Shown piece after piece: positions 27,614-39,738 of a DNA stretch of 64,000 bases. A program made the position numbers and the translations under genes. Position 1 is the first letter of the stretch. Each line of letters opens with the position of its first letter. Where the stretch lies: assembly GCF_026870155.1 (NCBI RefSeq), contig NZ_CP113975.1:3162001-3226000 (forward strand). The letters run 5' to 3'. The notes beneath the pieces are model-generated. The model did no database searches and had not been told where the DNA came from. It was given only the letters and a program-made list of their open reading frames with translations. The DNA comes from Flavobacterium marginilacus (lineage in GTDB: Bacteria > Bacteroidota > Bacteroidia > Flavobacteriales > Flavobacteriaceae).

Positions 27614-30600
27614 TTATTTCTCTTTTAAAATTGAAACCGGCCCCAACAATCCTGCCTTCAACAACGGATTTCCTTCCAATCTAAATGGTGCTGTTGTCCA
27701 CGTTAATCTTTCTTCATTTGGCAATTTTTGATCGCCGATTAAACGGTTTGCCCACGTATTTGTCACTTTTATTACGATTGTATTTTTTCCTTTTTGTAAT
27801 GCCTGCGAAATATCGGTTTTGAAAGGAAAAGTCCAAAGCGTTCCGCAATCTTTTCCGTTGATAGAAACTTCGGCAATATTGGCAATTTCACCTAAATCAA
27901 GCCAAGTTTTGCTTGTATCTTTTCCTTTCCAAACAAACTCTTTTTTGTAAATTACAGTTCCAGCATAATACTTAATCTGATCATTTTCTGAAGTGCTCCA
28001 ATCAAAAAGTTTATTTGTTTTTACGACTTCTTTCGGACCTTTGAATTCCGGATCAAATTGCAATTCCCAGTTTTCATCTAAGACCTGGACTTTTTCAAAT
28101 TCATAACTTTTTTTGTAATTTTCATTAATTACCTCTTTCATTTCATCTTTAAAAATCACAAAACCGGATTCGTTGGCATCCAAAGTCAATGAAACAATTG
28201 TTCTATCGTCTAAAATCATCCACTTTTCTACTGATCTTGTTTTATCAGTAACCGGATTGTACCATTGCGGAATTTTTCCTGAAATTCTAAAAGAAGCATC
28301 AAATGTTCTTTTTTCTCCTTTTTGATTCGAAAGAAAATATACTTCTTCGTTTTCTGCTTTTCGGTGTGTCCAGGCAATCGTTTCAGAATCCGCTCTGTTT
28401 AGATTTGGAAAATAAACGTCCTGTGTAATTCCGATAGAAGCAAAATCGTTTCCTAAATAAGGTAGTTTAACAACCATTCCTTTTCCGATTTTCCATGAAG
28501 TCGAATTGGCATTATTCCAAATTTCATCAATTACATTCTGCCATTTCTTTTGATCTGCATCTGATTGAATTCCGGACTGAATCGTTGGTTTTTCATCTAC
28601 AAAAATCGTTGCGCCATCTTTTAGCAACTGCAGGATTTTTTCGGCGGAAGCCAAAGACAACATTTTATTCGGCGCCATTTTATGACTTCCCGGAAACAGT
28701 AAAGCTCCGTATTCGATTCCGCCTTCAAAAGTTACTTTTCCGTTCACCACTTTTGCTCTGTTTATCAAAACATCTGCATTAAAAGAATCGTATTGATAAC
28801 CGTTTAGCGGATTAATCCATTGTGATAAATCCGTTATATTTTTTGAATACGTAACTTCTTTGGGCATTTTGGCTGTCGGCTGACCTTCATTTTCCAAACG
28901 GATTTTCTCGCTTTCGAGTCTTTCTTTTCCAAATACATTCGGAATAAGAGGCACCAAACGATCTGGAACAAAAGAACGTGAAGGAAAATCTTCTCCAATA
29001 AAAACCGCCAAATCAATTACAGGTTTTCCTTTTTGTAATTGAAACTGCACTCTTTGACAATAATCAAACCAAGCTTTTCCGGGTTTCCACCAGGTCTGGT
29101 CTCTTTGGAAGAATGTTCCGATATCGTCTAAGGTCATTCCCGGTTTTCTATCTGTCCACGGATTATGAACAAAAACATGGTAGAACAAACGGTTGATTCC
29201 TAATGCATAATTTCGGTCTGCCGTAGTTTTTAGATTTCCGGGATGTTCGTCCCAGTCCATTCTTAAAGCCGTGAACGATTCTGCCTGAATAATATCTTTT
29301 CCATAAATATGTCCGCCAGAAATGGCATCAACCATATCAAAAGGTTTGTCGTGAGTTGGGCTTTTCAGCCAAAATTCACCTCCCGGATAATCAACATATT
29401 TGTAATGCAGCAAAGCATCACTCATCATGGTTGGCGCAACATTTTCTGAACTTAATTTGACGTTATATTCTTTGGCAATCTGAGCAACAGTTCCGTAGAA
29501 ATTATCGGCAACTAAATCGGCAATTGTTTTTCGGACATCGTATAAAACTTTCTCAGAGAAATCCGCACTTTCGATTGGAATTCCAGCCATAACCGGCAGA
29601 TAATCTACCAGATCATAACCGCGTCTCTTTTTAAATTCGTCCCTAAAAACCGAAGACCAGTTTTGGCTTCCGCATTCCCAGCTGTCAAAATGCAGGATTT
29701 CCAAAACTCTTGAAGCCACTTCCGGACCAGCAGAACGAACGGCTTCTCCAAACCAGTGATCCAATTGAAAACGGATTAATTCAGGATTGAATTTATCTAC
29801 TTCCAAGCCTTTTCCTGCTCCTCCAGTTGCATTTTCATGACCTGTAGAAGTATGTCCCATTCGGATAATTTTCCATTTTCCTTTTGGGGCTTTCCAGTTC
29901 AGGTTTCCGTTGACGTCAACAAATTTCGAAATATTGATGATTTCTGATTTTTTAAATGATTCAGAATTCGGAATTTGTTTCTCGGTTGTCTGTGGAGTCA
30001 AACGCCAGATTGCTCCGGATTTTCCTTCGTAGTTATTAATCAATGCCTGATTCGAAAGTGTGATTTTACTCACTTTCAGGTTTTGTTTCCATTTGGCAAA
30101 ATCCAAATCTTCAGCTCCTGGTTCTGTTCCAACAGGATCATACACAAATCTGAAATATTTTGCCGTAACAGGCGCAATGATATGCGTATTTGGAAAATCC
30201 ATATCCTGCCAGCCGTGACGCGGGGCAATCAGTCTTTCGTGGAATCTAAAATGAACTCCGTCATCGCTCACTTCGACAATTAAACGCTGTGCCTGATAAT
30301 CTCTCCCTTTGGTTTCAATAACAATCGATTTACAGGTAAAAGGCTGTGCAAATTCGTACTGAATCCAGCCTGCATCAGCAAACTTGAAGTTTTCATCCTT
30401 TTTAGGATCAGCTAAAAATGAAGCATCTGTATTATTTGATGTCGTTACTTTTGGTAACTGAATCTGCGAAGTCGTCTGATATTCTTTTATCGGAAGGGCA
30501 AAAACCACAATGTCTTTATAATACTCTTTGTAATGTTCGGGAACTGGCAGTTTTGAAGCTACTTTTTTTCCTCCCAAAATTTCAGTTGTTGACCAGACTA

Positions 30601-31006
30601 CTTTTTGCATCGACATTTCGGGTGTAATCCATGGACCTCCTGCAACGGCAAAACCATCTGCACCGTGAAAAGCCAGTTTCAAACCTAAACGATCTGCTTC
30701 TTTAAATGCCCAGTGAATCATATCCCAAAATTCAGGACTCAGCTGTAAAACCGGCGGATCCATCAATGGCGGATTTGCCGGCCCTTTGATGGTCATTAAA
30801 TACGCGCCTGCAATTCCGGCTTGTTTCATGGCTTCCAAATCGGCTGTGATGCCGCGTTTAGAATAAGCAGATTTCATCCAATACCAATACACCCAAGGTT
30901 TTGAGGATTCTATCGTTGGCTGAAATGATTCTTTTTTATAGACTTCCTGCGCAGAGACGAAGCATGCGAAAAGGAGGATAAAAAAGAGGTGTGCTTTTTG
31001 AAACAT
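27614..31006 (-). CDS. GH106 alpha-L-rhamnosidase
   Basis: The 1130-residue exported protein has signal peptide MFQKAHLFFILLFACFVSAQ. The start of the barrel (KPWVYWYWMKSAYSKRGITADLEAMKQAGIAGAYLM) and later FDSWECGSQNWSSVFRDEFKKRRGYD, KLSSENVAPTM and IQAESFTALRMDWDEHPGNLK are characteristic of GH106. A discoidin-like insert (SIVIETKGRDYQAQRLIVEVSDDGVHFR) lies near 225-290. The C-terminus has a GH2-like sugar-binding fold (KTWLDLGEIANIAEVSINGKDCGTLW). GH106 includes a B. theta enzyme that cleaves rhamnose from RG-II side chains. The product L-rhamnose would be handled together with the GH78 and mutarotase genes of the same unit. Confidence 0.9.
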   Translation of the reverse strand: MFQKAHLFFILLFACFVSAQEVYKKESFQPTIESSKPWVYWYWMKSAYSKRGITADLEAMKQAGIAGAYLMTIKGPANPPLMDPPVLQLSPEFWDMIHWAFKEADRLGLKLAFHGADGFAVAGGPWITPEMSMQKVVWSTTEILGGKKVASKLPVPEHYKEYYKDIVVFALPIKEYQTTSQIQLPKVTTSNNTDASFLADPKKDENFKFADAGWIQYEFAQPFTCKSIVIETKGRDYQAQRLIVEVSDDGVHFRFHERLIAPRHGWQDMDFPNTHIIAPVTAKYFRFVYDPVGTEPGAEDLDFAKWKQNLKVSKITLSNQALINNYEGKSGAIWRLTPQTTEKQIPNSESFKKSEIINISKFVDVNGNLNWKAPKGKWKIIRMGHTSTGHENATGGAGKGLEVDKFNPELIRFQLDHWFGEAVRSAGPEVASRVLEILHFDSWECGSQNWSSVFRDEFKKRRGYDLVDYLPVMAGIPIESADFSEKVLYDVRKTIADLVADNFYGTVAQIAKEYNVKLSSENVAPTMMSDALLHYKYVDYPGGEFWLKSPTHDKPFDMVDAISGGHIYGKDIIQAESFTALRMDWDEHPGNLKTTADRNYALGINRLFYHVFVHNPWTDRKPGMTLDDIGTFFQRDQTWWKPGKAWFDYCQRVQFQLQKGKPVIDLAVFIGEDFPSRSFVPDRLVPLIPNVFGKERLESEKIRLENEGQPTAKMPKEVTYSKNITDLSQWINPLNGYQYDSFNADVLINRAKVVNGKVTFEGGIEYGALLFPGSHKMAPNKMLSLASAEKILQLLKDGATIFVDEKPTIQSGIQSDADQKKWQNVIDEIWNNANSTSWKIGKGMVVKLPYLGNDFASIGITQDVYFPNLNRADSETIAWTHRKAENEEVYFLSNQKGEKRTFDASFRISGKIPQWYNPVTDKTRSVEKWMILDDRTIVSLTLDANESGFVIFKDEMKEVINENYKKSYEFEKVQVLDENWELQFDPEFKGPKEVVKTNKLFDWSTSENDQIKYYAGTVIYKKEFVWKGKDTSKTWLDLGEIANIAEVSINGKDCGTLWTFPFKTDISQALQKGKNTIVIKVTNTWANRLIGDQKLPNEERLTWTTAPFRLEGNPLLKAGLLGPVSILKEK

Positions 31007-31030
31007 TTTAATTGTTTTTAACCGTTTTGT

Positions 31031-31104
31031 TTGTCAATTCCGACGTAAGGAGAAATCTCATACCGAGAGCAACTAAACATGATTGCTTCGTTCCTCGCAA
31101 TGAC
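31031..31104. repeat. Single-arm copies of two intergenic repeats
   Basis: TTGTCAATTCCGACGTAAGG (31031-31050) is one arm of the repeat at 34438-34513. GATTGCTTCGTTCCTCGCAA (31081-31100, continuing TGAC) is one arm of the repeat at 37470-37554. They are adjacent between the GH2 and GH106 genes. Confidence 0.8.
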
Positions 31105-31108
31105 TTCA

Positions 31109-34513
<3,405 letters not shown>

Positions 34514-34541
34514 CTTTGTCTTAATTTTTAATACTTTATAC

Positions 34542-35672
34542 TTAATTCTTCTTAACCTTTTCAGGAGGTGCTACAAAATTCATTTCACTTTTTCCTAAAT
34601 CCTTCGAAGTTGCTACTGCGATTCCTCTTTGCTCTGCTTTGTTTACGGCACAATAAAAATGATACACTACACCATCATGTTTTACCACAAATGATTTGTG
34701 CGCAAACATATTGTCATAAGGTTCAGACGATTTAATCAAATCTTCGCCTTTCCAATCGGTCCAGTTAACCAAATCATTTGAAACTGCAAAACGGTTAAAT
34801 GCACCTTGATTCCAGCCCGTCCAGAAAGCGCCGAAATAGAACATCACCCAAGTATCATTAATACGCTGAATATAGGCATCGCCTGAGATTCCTTTATGAT
34901 GATTAATCAAAGGTTTGTTGCCATAACGCTCCCAGTGTTTCATATCGTTCGATACTGCCATAGCAATACGCTCTGCTCCTTTCGCAGGATTTATACTATC
35001 GCCACGGGCATTGTAATACATGATAAAATTGTGTCCTGTCAGTTTATCTTTATCACGAATCACGCTGTTTTTGTACATCGTACTATTGTCCCACCATCTA
35101 ACGTCTTTATCTTTTGGCGTTAAAACCGGATTTTCCAATCTCTGAAATTCGTGCGGTTTTGTCGGCGCTTCTTTCGTATATGCCATTCCGATTGATAAAA
35201 CTCCTGCTTCGTAGCCTTTGCTGTCTCCACCAAAATAACTCATCCAGTATTTATCATCGTATTTTTCCCATTCGTAGCTTCCGCCCCAAGTCATGTCCTG
35301 CAGTGAAATATATCCTGCTTTCTGGTTGACATCCCAGTGTTTTTCGTTTTCAGAAAACGACATTACTTTTCCTAAATATTTCCAGTCCAGTAAATTATCA
35401 CTTTCAGCAAGCCAAGTTTCATAACCTCTTCCGTCATAAATTAAATACGTCATATACCACTTGCCATCTTTTCTAAATACAGAAGGACAGTCCATTTTAT
35501 AGGAGTTGTCTGTTGGCACCATCACCAAACCGTATTTATAAGGCGTTTTGATTTCGTTATAAATCTCCTGCATTACCGTTTCAGTGATTTCACGTTTTTT
35601 GTATTTTGTCGCACAGCTTTCAATTGACAAAACTGTGATTGCAATTACGATGTATTTAATTGAGTTTTTCAT
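34542..35672 (-). CDS. Lipoprotein GH43/GH130-like beta-propeller glycosidase
   Basis: The start is placed at 35672 (MKNSIKYIVIAITVLSIESC), which gives a lipobox Cys. The upstream extension starts with TTG inside a GCAAAGACGCTAAGTCGCAAAG repeat and is rejected. The roughly 376-residue product shows propeller strands with acidic active-site candidates: YKMDCPSVFRKDGKWYMTYLIYDGRGYETWLAESDN, WWDNSTMYKNSVIRD, MAVSNDMKHWERY and GDAYIQRINDTWVMFYFGAF. The fold matches the GH43/GH62/GH130-type five-bladed superfamily. The substrate is unknown. It is probably surface- or periplasm-anchored, and works with the second propeller just upstream and GH2 downstream. Confidence 0.68.
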   Translation of the reverse strand: MKNSIKYIVIAITVLSIESCATKYKKREITETVMQEIYNEIKTPYKYGLVMVPTDNSYKMDCPSVFRKDGKWYMTYLIYDGRGYETWLAESDNLLDWKYLGKVMSFSENEKHWDVNQKAGYISLQDMTWGGSYEWEKYDDKYWMSYFGGDSKGYEAGVLSIGMAYTKEAPTKPHEFQRLENPVLTPKDKDVRWWDNSTMYKNSVIRDKDKLTGHNFIMYYNARGDSINPAKGAERIAMAVSNDMKHWERYGNKPLINHHKGISGDAYIQRINDTWVMFYFGAFWTGWNQGAFNRFAVSNDLVNWTDWKGEDLIKSSEPYDNMFAHKSFVVKHDGVVYHFYCAVNKAEQRGIAVATSKDLGKSEMNFVAPPEKVKKN

Positions 35673-35692
35673 TCTTGGTTTATTCTTGATAG

Positions 35693-35722
35693 TTCTCGCA
35701 AAGACGCTAAGTCGCAAAGTTT
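35693..35722. repeat. TCTCGCAAAGACGCTAAGTC repeat copy
   Basis: The 30-bp stretch from 35693 to 35722 is a common flavobacterial intergenic word (CGCAAAGACGCTAAG). It is a single arm here and accounts for the false 5' extension of the downstream propeller gene. Confidence 0.6.
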
Positions 35723-35758
35723 TTTATCCTCTTTTGTCTATATCCTTTCTTCTTGGCT

Positions 35759-37441
35759 CTATTTCAATTCCTTCAATCTCGATTCCATTACTTCTTTATT
35801 CAGTTTTACTTTTACCATTCCGGTTGGGTGAAATCGTTTTTTCAGATCAATAGCGTTGTATACAATTGTGTAAACATCATTTCCCTCTGGAATTAAACAC
35901 AATGGTGTTCTCATAATATCCCAGCTTTTATCTACTTTGGTTTCGATTGGCAGATAATGTGCTTCCGACCAATTGATTCCGTCTTTTGAAAGTGTATATC
36001 CAATCATATTCGGCAAATGATGTCCCCAGCCTTCCGGGCCTCCGTCAAAAACAGCGATGTACAAACCGTTTGGTAACTGACTCACAATCGGGTTTTCAAC
36101 AAATTGAGGATGTATCGTTTTTATCGGTTCTAAACCTTTATTCATTCGGCTCCATGGACCTTCTAAACTATTCGATTCTGCCAAAGCAACGAACCAGCCT
36201 TTTCCGGATTTCTTTGGATAATCTGCCCAGGATTCAAATGGATAGGCACCACTGTAAAAACCAAAATACTTATCTCCTACTTTATACGGAAAAAACGAAG
36301 CTACGCCCTGACGACCTTCCCAAGGCTGTGAATCCAATCCCGGCTCCATAATGATACCCATATCTTTGTATGGCCCGCCGATTCCGTTGATGCCTTCTAC
36401 AGTCGATTCGCATCTCCAGATTCTTCCAAAAGAATGGTTGGGCTGAATTTCTTTGTGAACGGTATACGCCAAATAATAACCGTACCATTTGTTTGTTTTT
36501 TCACTAAAAACAGGCATATACGACCAAATTGCACCTCGACGGTCATTCATTGGATTGTCATCTTCGGTTACGGCATAAGTTCCACTGGCTTGGTAAATGG
36601 TGGATTCTCTTTTCCAGTGAATTGCATCTTTACTCGTCCAGTGACCGATTTTAGTTTTTACACGATCATAATACATTTCCACTCCTTTCTCTCCTGCTCT
36701 TTCCGTTGGAAACATATGATAGGTATCACCGACTTTTACAACACGTCCGCCTTCAAAACCACCTTGAATTCCTTCTGTTCCGGGCATTCCATCGTCGATA
36801 ACGGGTTTATTTTCTCCTCCTATAATTTCAAAAAGCGGTTTTTCATCTGAGAACCCTTCAATGATGTAGGTTGGATTCCAAAGTTTTCCGTCTAATAACT
36901 GAGCATTTCTTGTTGCCAATTGCTGACTGCTTTTTATTACTCCCAAAACGGCAAACAATCCTTTTGCGTTTGGCAGAATCGTGTGTGCTCCTTTTGCGTA
37001 AGCGATGGCATAAATATTTACGGGAGCTAATCCAGTAATCGTAACTCCATTTTCAAGAATCAATTTTCCGTTTTCAATTGCATTCGGCTGAAGATATTCT
37101 TTGTTATTTGTTTCCTGAAAAACACCAACCAAAAGCTGAACCGGCTCTTTGAACTTTAGCTGTAACGGAGCATTTGTACCTTTTTTATAGGCATCCAAAG
37201 GCAATTCAATTCCTGTTAATCCCTGTAATTCTGGAGCTAAACCTACAATATTGTGTTTGCTTCCTGAAAAAACATGGGCGTATTGTGTTGTTTTGAATGT
37301 TTTGTAATTGGATTTTATTATTTCAAAAGCTGCAGGTTTCCAAGCTGTGTTTTGTGCTTCTGCAAATTGAATGCAGATTGAAAAAAGCGCAAGAAAAGCG
37401 GTTTTTAATTTAAAATTGTATGTTGTGTTTTTCGAAAACAT
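35759..37441 (-). CDS. Exported beta-propeller glycosidase-like protein with N-terminal beta-domain
   Basis: I choose the ATG at 37441 (MFSKNTTYNFKLKTAFLALF, signal peptide ending QFAEAQ). The longer frame to 37495 begins inside a GATTGCTTCGTT repeat (encoding IASFLAMT) and is not credible. The roughly 560-residue protein has a first region of about 170 residues (LQLKFKEPVQLLVGVFQETN) and then propeller strands: GGFEGGRVVKVGDTYHMFPTE, GHWTSKDAIHWKRESTIY, DRRGAIWSYMPVFSEKTNKWYGYYLAY, GRQGVASFFPYKVGDKYFGFYSGAY and FVENPIVSQLPNGLYIAVFDGG. This is GH43-superfamily-like. No characterised relative is known to me; it probably acts on an RG-II or RG-I side chain. The reading direction and short gap tie it to GH78 upstream. 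Confidence 0.65.
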   Translation of the reverse strand: MFSKNTTYNFKLKTAFLALFSICIQFAEAQNTAWKPAAFEIIKSNYKTFKTTQYAHVFSGSKHNIVGLAPELQGLTGIELPLDAYKKGTNAPLQLKFKEPVQLLVGVFQETNNKEYLQPNAIENGKLILENGVTITGLAPVNIYAIAYAKGAHTILPNAKGLFAVLGVIKSSQQLATRNAQLLDGKLWNPTYIIEGFSDEKPLFEIIGGENKPVIDDGMPGTEGIQGGFEGGRVVKVGDTYHMFPTERAGEKGVEMYYDRVKTKIGHWTSKDAIHWKRESTIYQASGTYAVTEDDNPMNDRRGAIWSYMPVFSEKTNKWYGYYLAYTVHKEIQPNHSFGRIWRCESTVEGINGIGGPYKDMGIIMEPGLDSQPWEGRQGVASFFPYKVGDKYFGFYSGAYPFESWADYPKKSGKGWFVALAESNSLEGPWSRMNKGLEPIKTIHPQFVENPIVSQLPNGLYIAVFDGGPEGWGHHLPNMIGYTLSKDGINWSEAHYLPIETKVDKSWDIMRTPLCLIPEGNDVYTIVYNAIDLKKRFHPTGMVKVKLNKEVMESRLKELK

Positions 37442-37469
37442 TTTTTTTATTTTTAATTTCCACAGTCTT

Positions 37470-37554
37470 GTCATTGCAAGGAACGAAGCAATCACATTTG
37501 CAAAATCAAGCTTTGTCTAATTGTTAGTGAGATTGCTTCGTTACTCGCAATGAC
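37470..37554. repeat. Inverted repeat of the GATTGCTTCGTTCCTCGCAATGAC family
   Basis: The left arm 37470-37493 and right arm 37531-37554 are reverse complements with two mismatches. A third single arm lies at 31081-31104. The right arm ends 2 bp before the GH78 stop codon. Confidence 0.9.
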
Positions 37555-37556
37555 AC

Positions 37557-39737
37557 TTAAATCGCCTTATAAATCACTTTATACTCCACATTCGGCTTTA
37601 CGATCAACTGATATTTATTTTTTGCTAATTCTGTAATCGTTCCTGAATTGGTTTTTGGTTTATTTTGACTTTCAAAAATCAATTTACCTTCTCCTTCAGC
37701 TGCTTTAACCTTAATTTCTGTGGTACTGCAATAAACGTTAACTTCTCCTTTTGGTGTTGGTACTTTTCCTTCCATCCATTGTAAACCACCTAAATTAGGT
37801 TTGATTTCGTATTCAGCATAACCGGGAGCGGTTGGTTTTACTCCTAAATAATATTTACCCAGCAAATAGATTGGACTTGAACCCCAGGCGTGGCAAAGGC
37901 TTTTCCCATAAGGGCGTCCATACATCGCTAAATGTTCTGTACCTTTTTTACTAGGGTTGTATTCTTCCCAGAAAGAAGTTGCTCCCTCATTTAACATTCC
38001 GCCCCAATAGTCTTTCATTTCTTTCAACACATAATTCTGTTCGCCCATAGCGCACAAGGCTTCCAACTCGTAAAAACGCATATAAGGTGTCGTGATTTTA
38101 AGAATTTTATCATTAAGCAACACCTTATTTTTGATGCTTTGTTTTTGTTCTTCATTAAAATAATTAAAGAAAATACCGAACATATTAGCGTATCTAGTTA
38201 CAATATCCTGCATTTTACCGTCGATACGCTGATGCATCATCACGTTTTCTTTTTTATCCCAAAACACATCAAATAGTTTTGTTTTTAAATCAGAAGCTAA
38301 TTTTTGATACTGTTTTTGGTCTTCATTTTCACCTGCAATTTTAGCACTGACAGCCATAGCCTCTAAACTTCTTGCCAAAAGCATTTGTTCAAAACTAACC
38401 TCACCGGTTTTTGGTAATCCGTTTGCCCAGTCAATAAAAACCCAATCACCTTCCAAGGGTTCGAGGAATCCGTTTGTATTTCTTCTTTTTAAACAGAACT
38501 CCATCAATGATTTCATTCGCGGATAAAAAGTCTTGATAAATTTCGTATCGCCAGTGTGTAAATAGTAATCGTAAACACCCACAAACCAATAGAGCGAATA
38601 ATCCATTATGATATTTACATGAGCTGTCACGGGTTCTTTGCCACGAAGCGCCAACAGCGTTCGTTCTACCGAAGCCGAATCAAAGAATAAATAATAATTC
38701 ATCAAGTAACTTTGATATGCATCGCCAGACCAAACCCAGCGGTCGCGTTTAATTCCGTCTATAAAAAATTCGCGGGATGTTAAATGCATCGTGTAAGCCG
38801 ACACATCCCAAATTTTATTCAATAATTGATCCGAAGATTTGAATGCACCACGATAGTCCAATGGCAAATATTCATACAACATCGAAATAGAATCATATTT
38901 TACTCCTGCATCTGCCTGTACCTGAACATAGCGGAATGCTTTGGAACCTGTATGTGTGTAGGTTTCGGACTGATTTCCATCAAAAGATAAATGGTCTAAT
39001 GTTTCACATTTGGCCGTATCCAGCGCTTCCTCACGAGATTCACCATAATAAAGAGCCACTTTCCCTTTTCCTTTTAAACCGTGAATTTTGATATAACCAA
39101 AAGTTTCTTTACCAAAATCGACCAATTGACCAGTTCCTATTTTTTCTGTTTTTTTGGCACTCAAAGGTTTGGTTGTGAGTTTAAATTCGGAAGGTTTATG
39201 CTCTGGCGAGTCAAAATTCCAGGATCCAACAGGCACCCAAGGCGTGCCGGATTGCTGTGCTTTTCCATTTTCATCAATCCAAAGTTTGTCTTCATTAGTC
39301 ACCTTCCAAGAAGCGTCTGATTTAACGTATTTACCAGCAATATAAATAGCCGGCAACACTTCCTGATTATATACTTTAAAGGAAATTTTGTGTTTTCCGG
39401 CAGGAATTTTTAATGATTTTGGTTGTCCATAAATTTGAACACCGTCTAAAATCAACTGAAAAGTTCCTTCCGAATAAATTTTTACCTCGTCTGATTGCGG
39501 AATATCCACTTCAGTTTGAAAAGTCACCAAAGCATACGGACTGTAATATTGCCAAAGCGGTGGAAATACGGCTTCGCGTTCTGTACGTCTTACCTGCATT
39601 TTATTACTTAACCAAACTTCAAAATCTCCAGGATAATAAATCCATGTTTGAGCCGAAGACATTTCGGATAAAAACAATAATGCGATAACACTAACAGCCG
39701 TTTTAAAACGTTGACCTAAAGAAGTAAATGTGATCAT
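37557..39737 (-). CDS. GH78 alpha-L-rhamnosidase
   Basis: The 726-residue exported protein has a signal peptide ending EMSSAQ (about 30). N-terminal beta-domains (about 31-290) precede an (alpha/alpha)6 barrel. The GH78 acidic motif is at FFIDGIKRDRWVWSGD (325-339), with D332 and D339 as candidate catalytic/substrate-binding acids, and EGATSFWEEYNPS carries the distal Glu. A C-terminal beta-sandwich ends YKVIYKAI. It cleaves terminal alpha-L-rhamnose. The start codon lies 1 bp after the SSS transporter stop codon, so cleavage and uptake are translationally linked. Together with GH106 it provides two rhamnosidases in one unit, as expected for RG-II chains with several rhamnose linkages. Confidence 0.92.
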   Translation of the reverse strand: MITFTSLGQRFKTAVSVIALLFLSEMSSAQTWIYYPGDFEVWLSNKMQVRRTEREAVFPPLWQYYSPYALVTFQTEVDIPQSDEVKIYSEGTFQLILDGVQIYGQPKSLKIPAGKHKISFKVYNQEVLPAIYIAGKYVKSDASWKVTNEDKLWIDENGKAQQSGTPWVPVGSWNFDSPEHKPSEFKLTTKPLSAKKTEKIGTGQLVDFGKETFGYIKIHGLKGKGKVALYYGESREEALDTAKCETLDHLSFDGNQSETYTHTGSKAFRYVQVQADAGVKYDSISMLYEYLPLDYRGAFKSSDQLLNKIWDVSAYTMHLTSREFFIDGIKRDRWVWSGDAYQSYLMNYYLFFDSASVERTLLALRGKEPVTAHVNIIMDYSLYWFVGVYDYYLHTGDTKFIKTFYPRMKSLMEFCLKRRNTNGFLEPLEGDWVFIDWANGLPKTGEVSFEQMLLARSLEAMAVSAKIAGENEDQKQYQKLASDLKTKLFDVFWDKKENVMMHQRIDGKMQDIVTRYANMFGIFFNYFNEEQKQSIKNKVLLNDKILKITTPYMRFYELEALCAMGEQNYVLKEMKDYWGGMLNEGATSFWEEYNPSKKGTEHLAMYGRPYGKSLCHAWGSSPIYLLGKYYLGVKPTAPGYAEYEIKPNLGGLQWMEGKVPTPKGEVNVYCSTTEIKVKAAEGEGKLIFESQNKPKTNSGTITELAKNKYQLIVKPNVEYKVIYKAI

Positions 39738-39738
39738 A

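Noticed and set aside
37442..37495. N-terminal extension of the propeller gene at 35759-37441
   Set aside because: It is encoded by the GATTGCTTCGTT repeat (IASFLAMT); the ATG at 37441 gives a standard leader.
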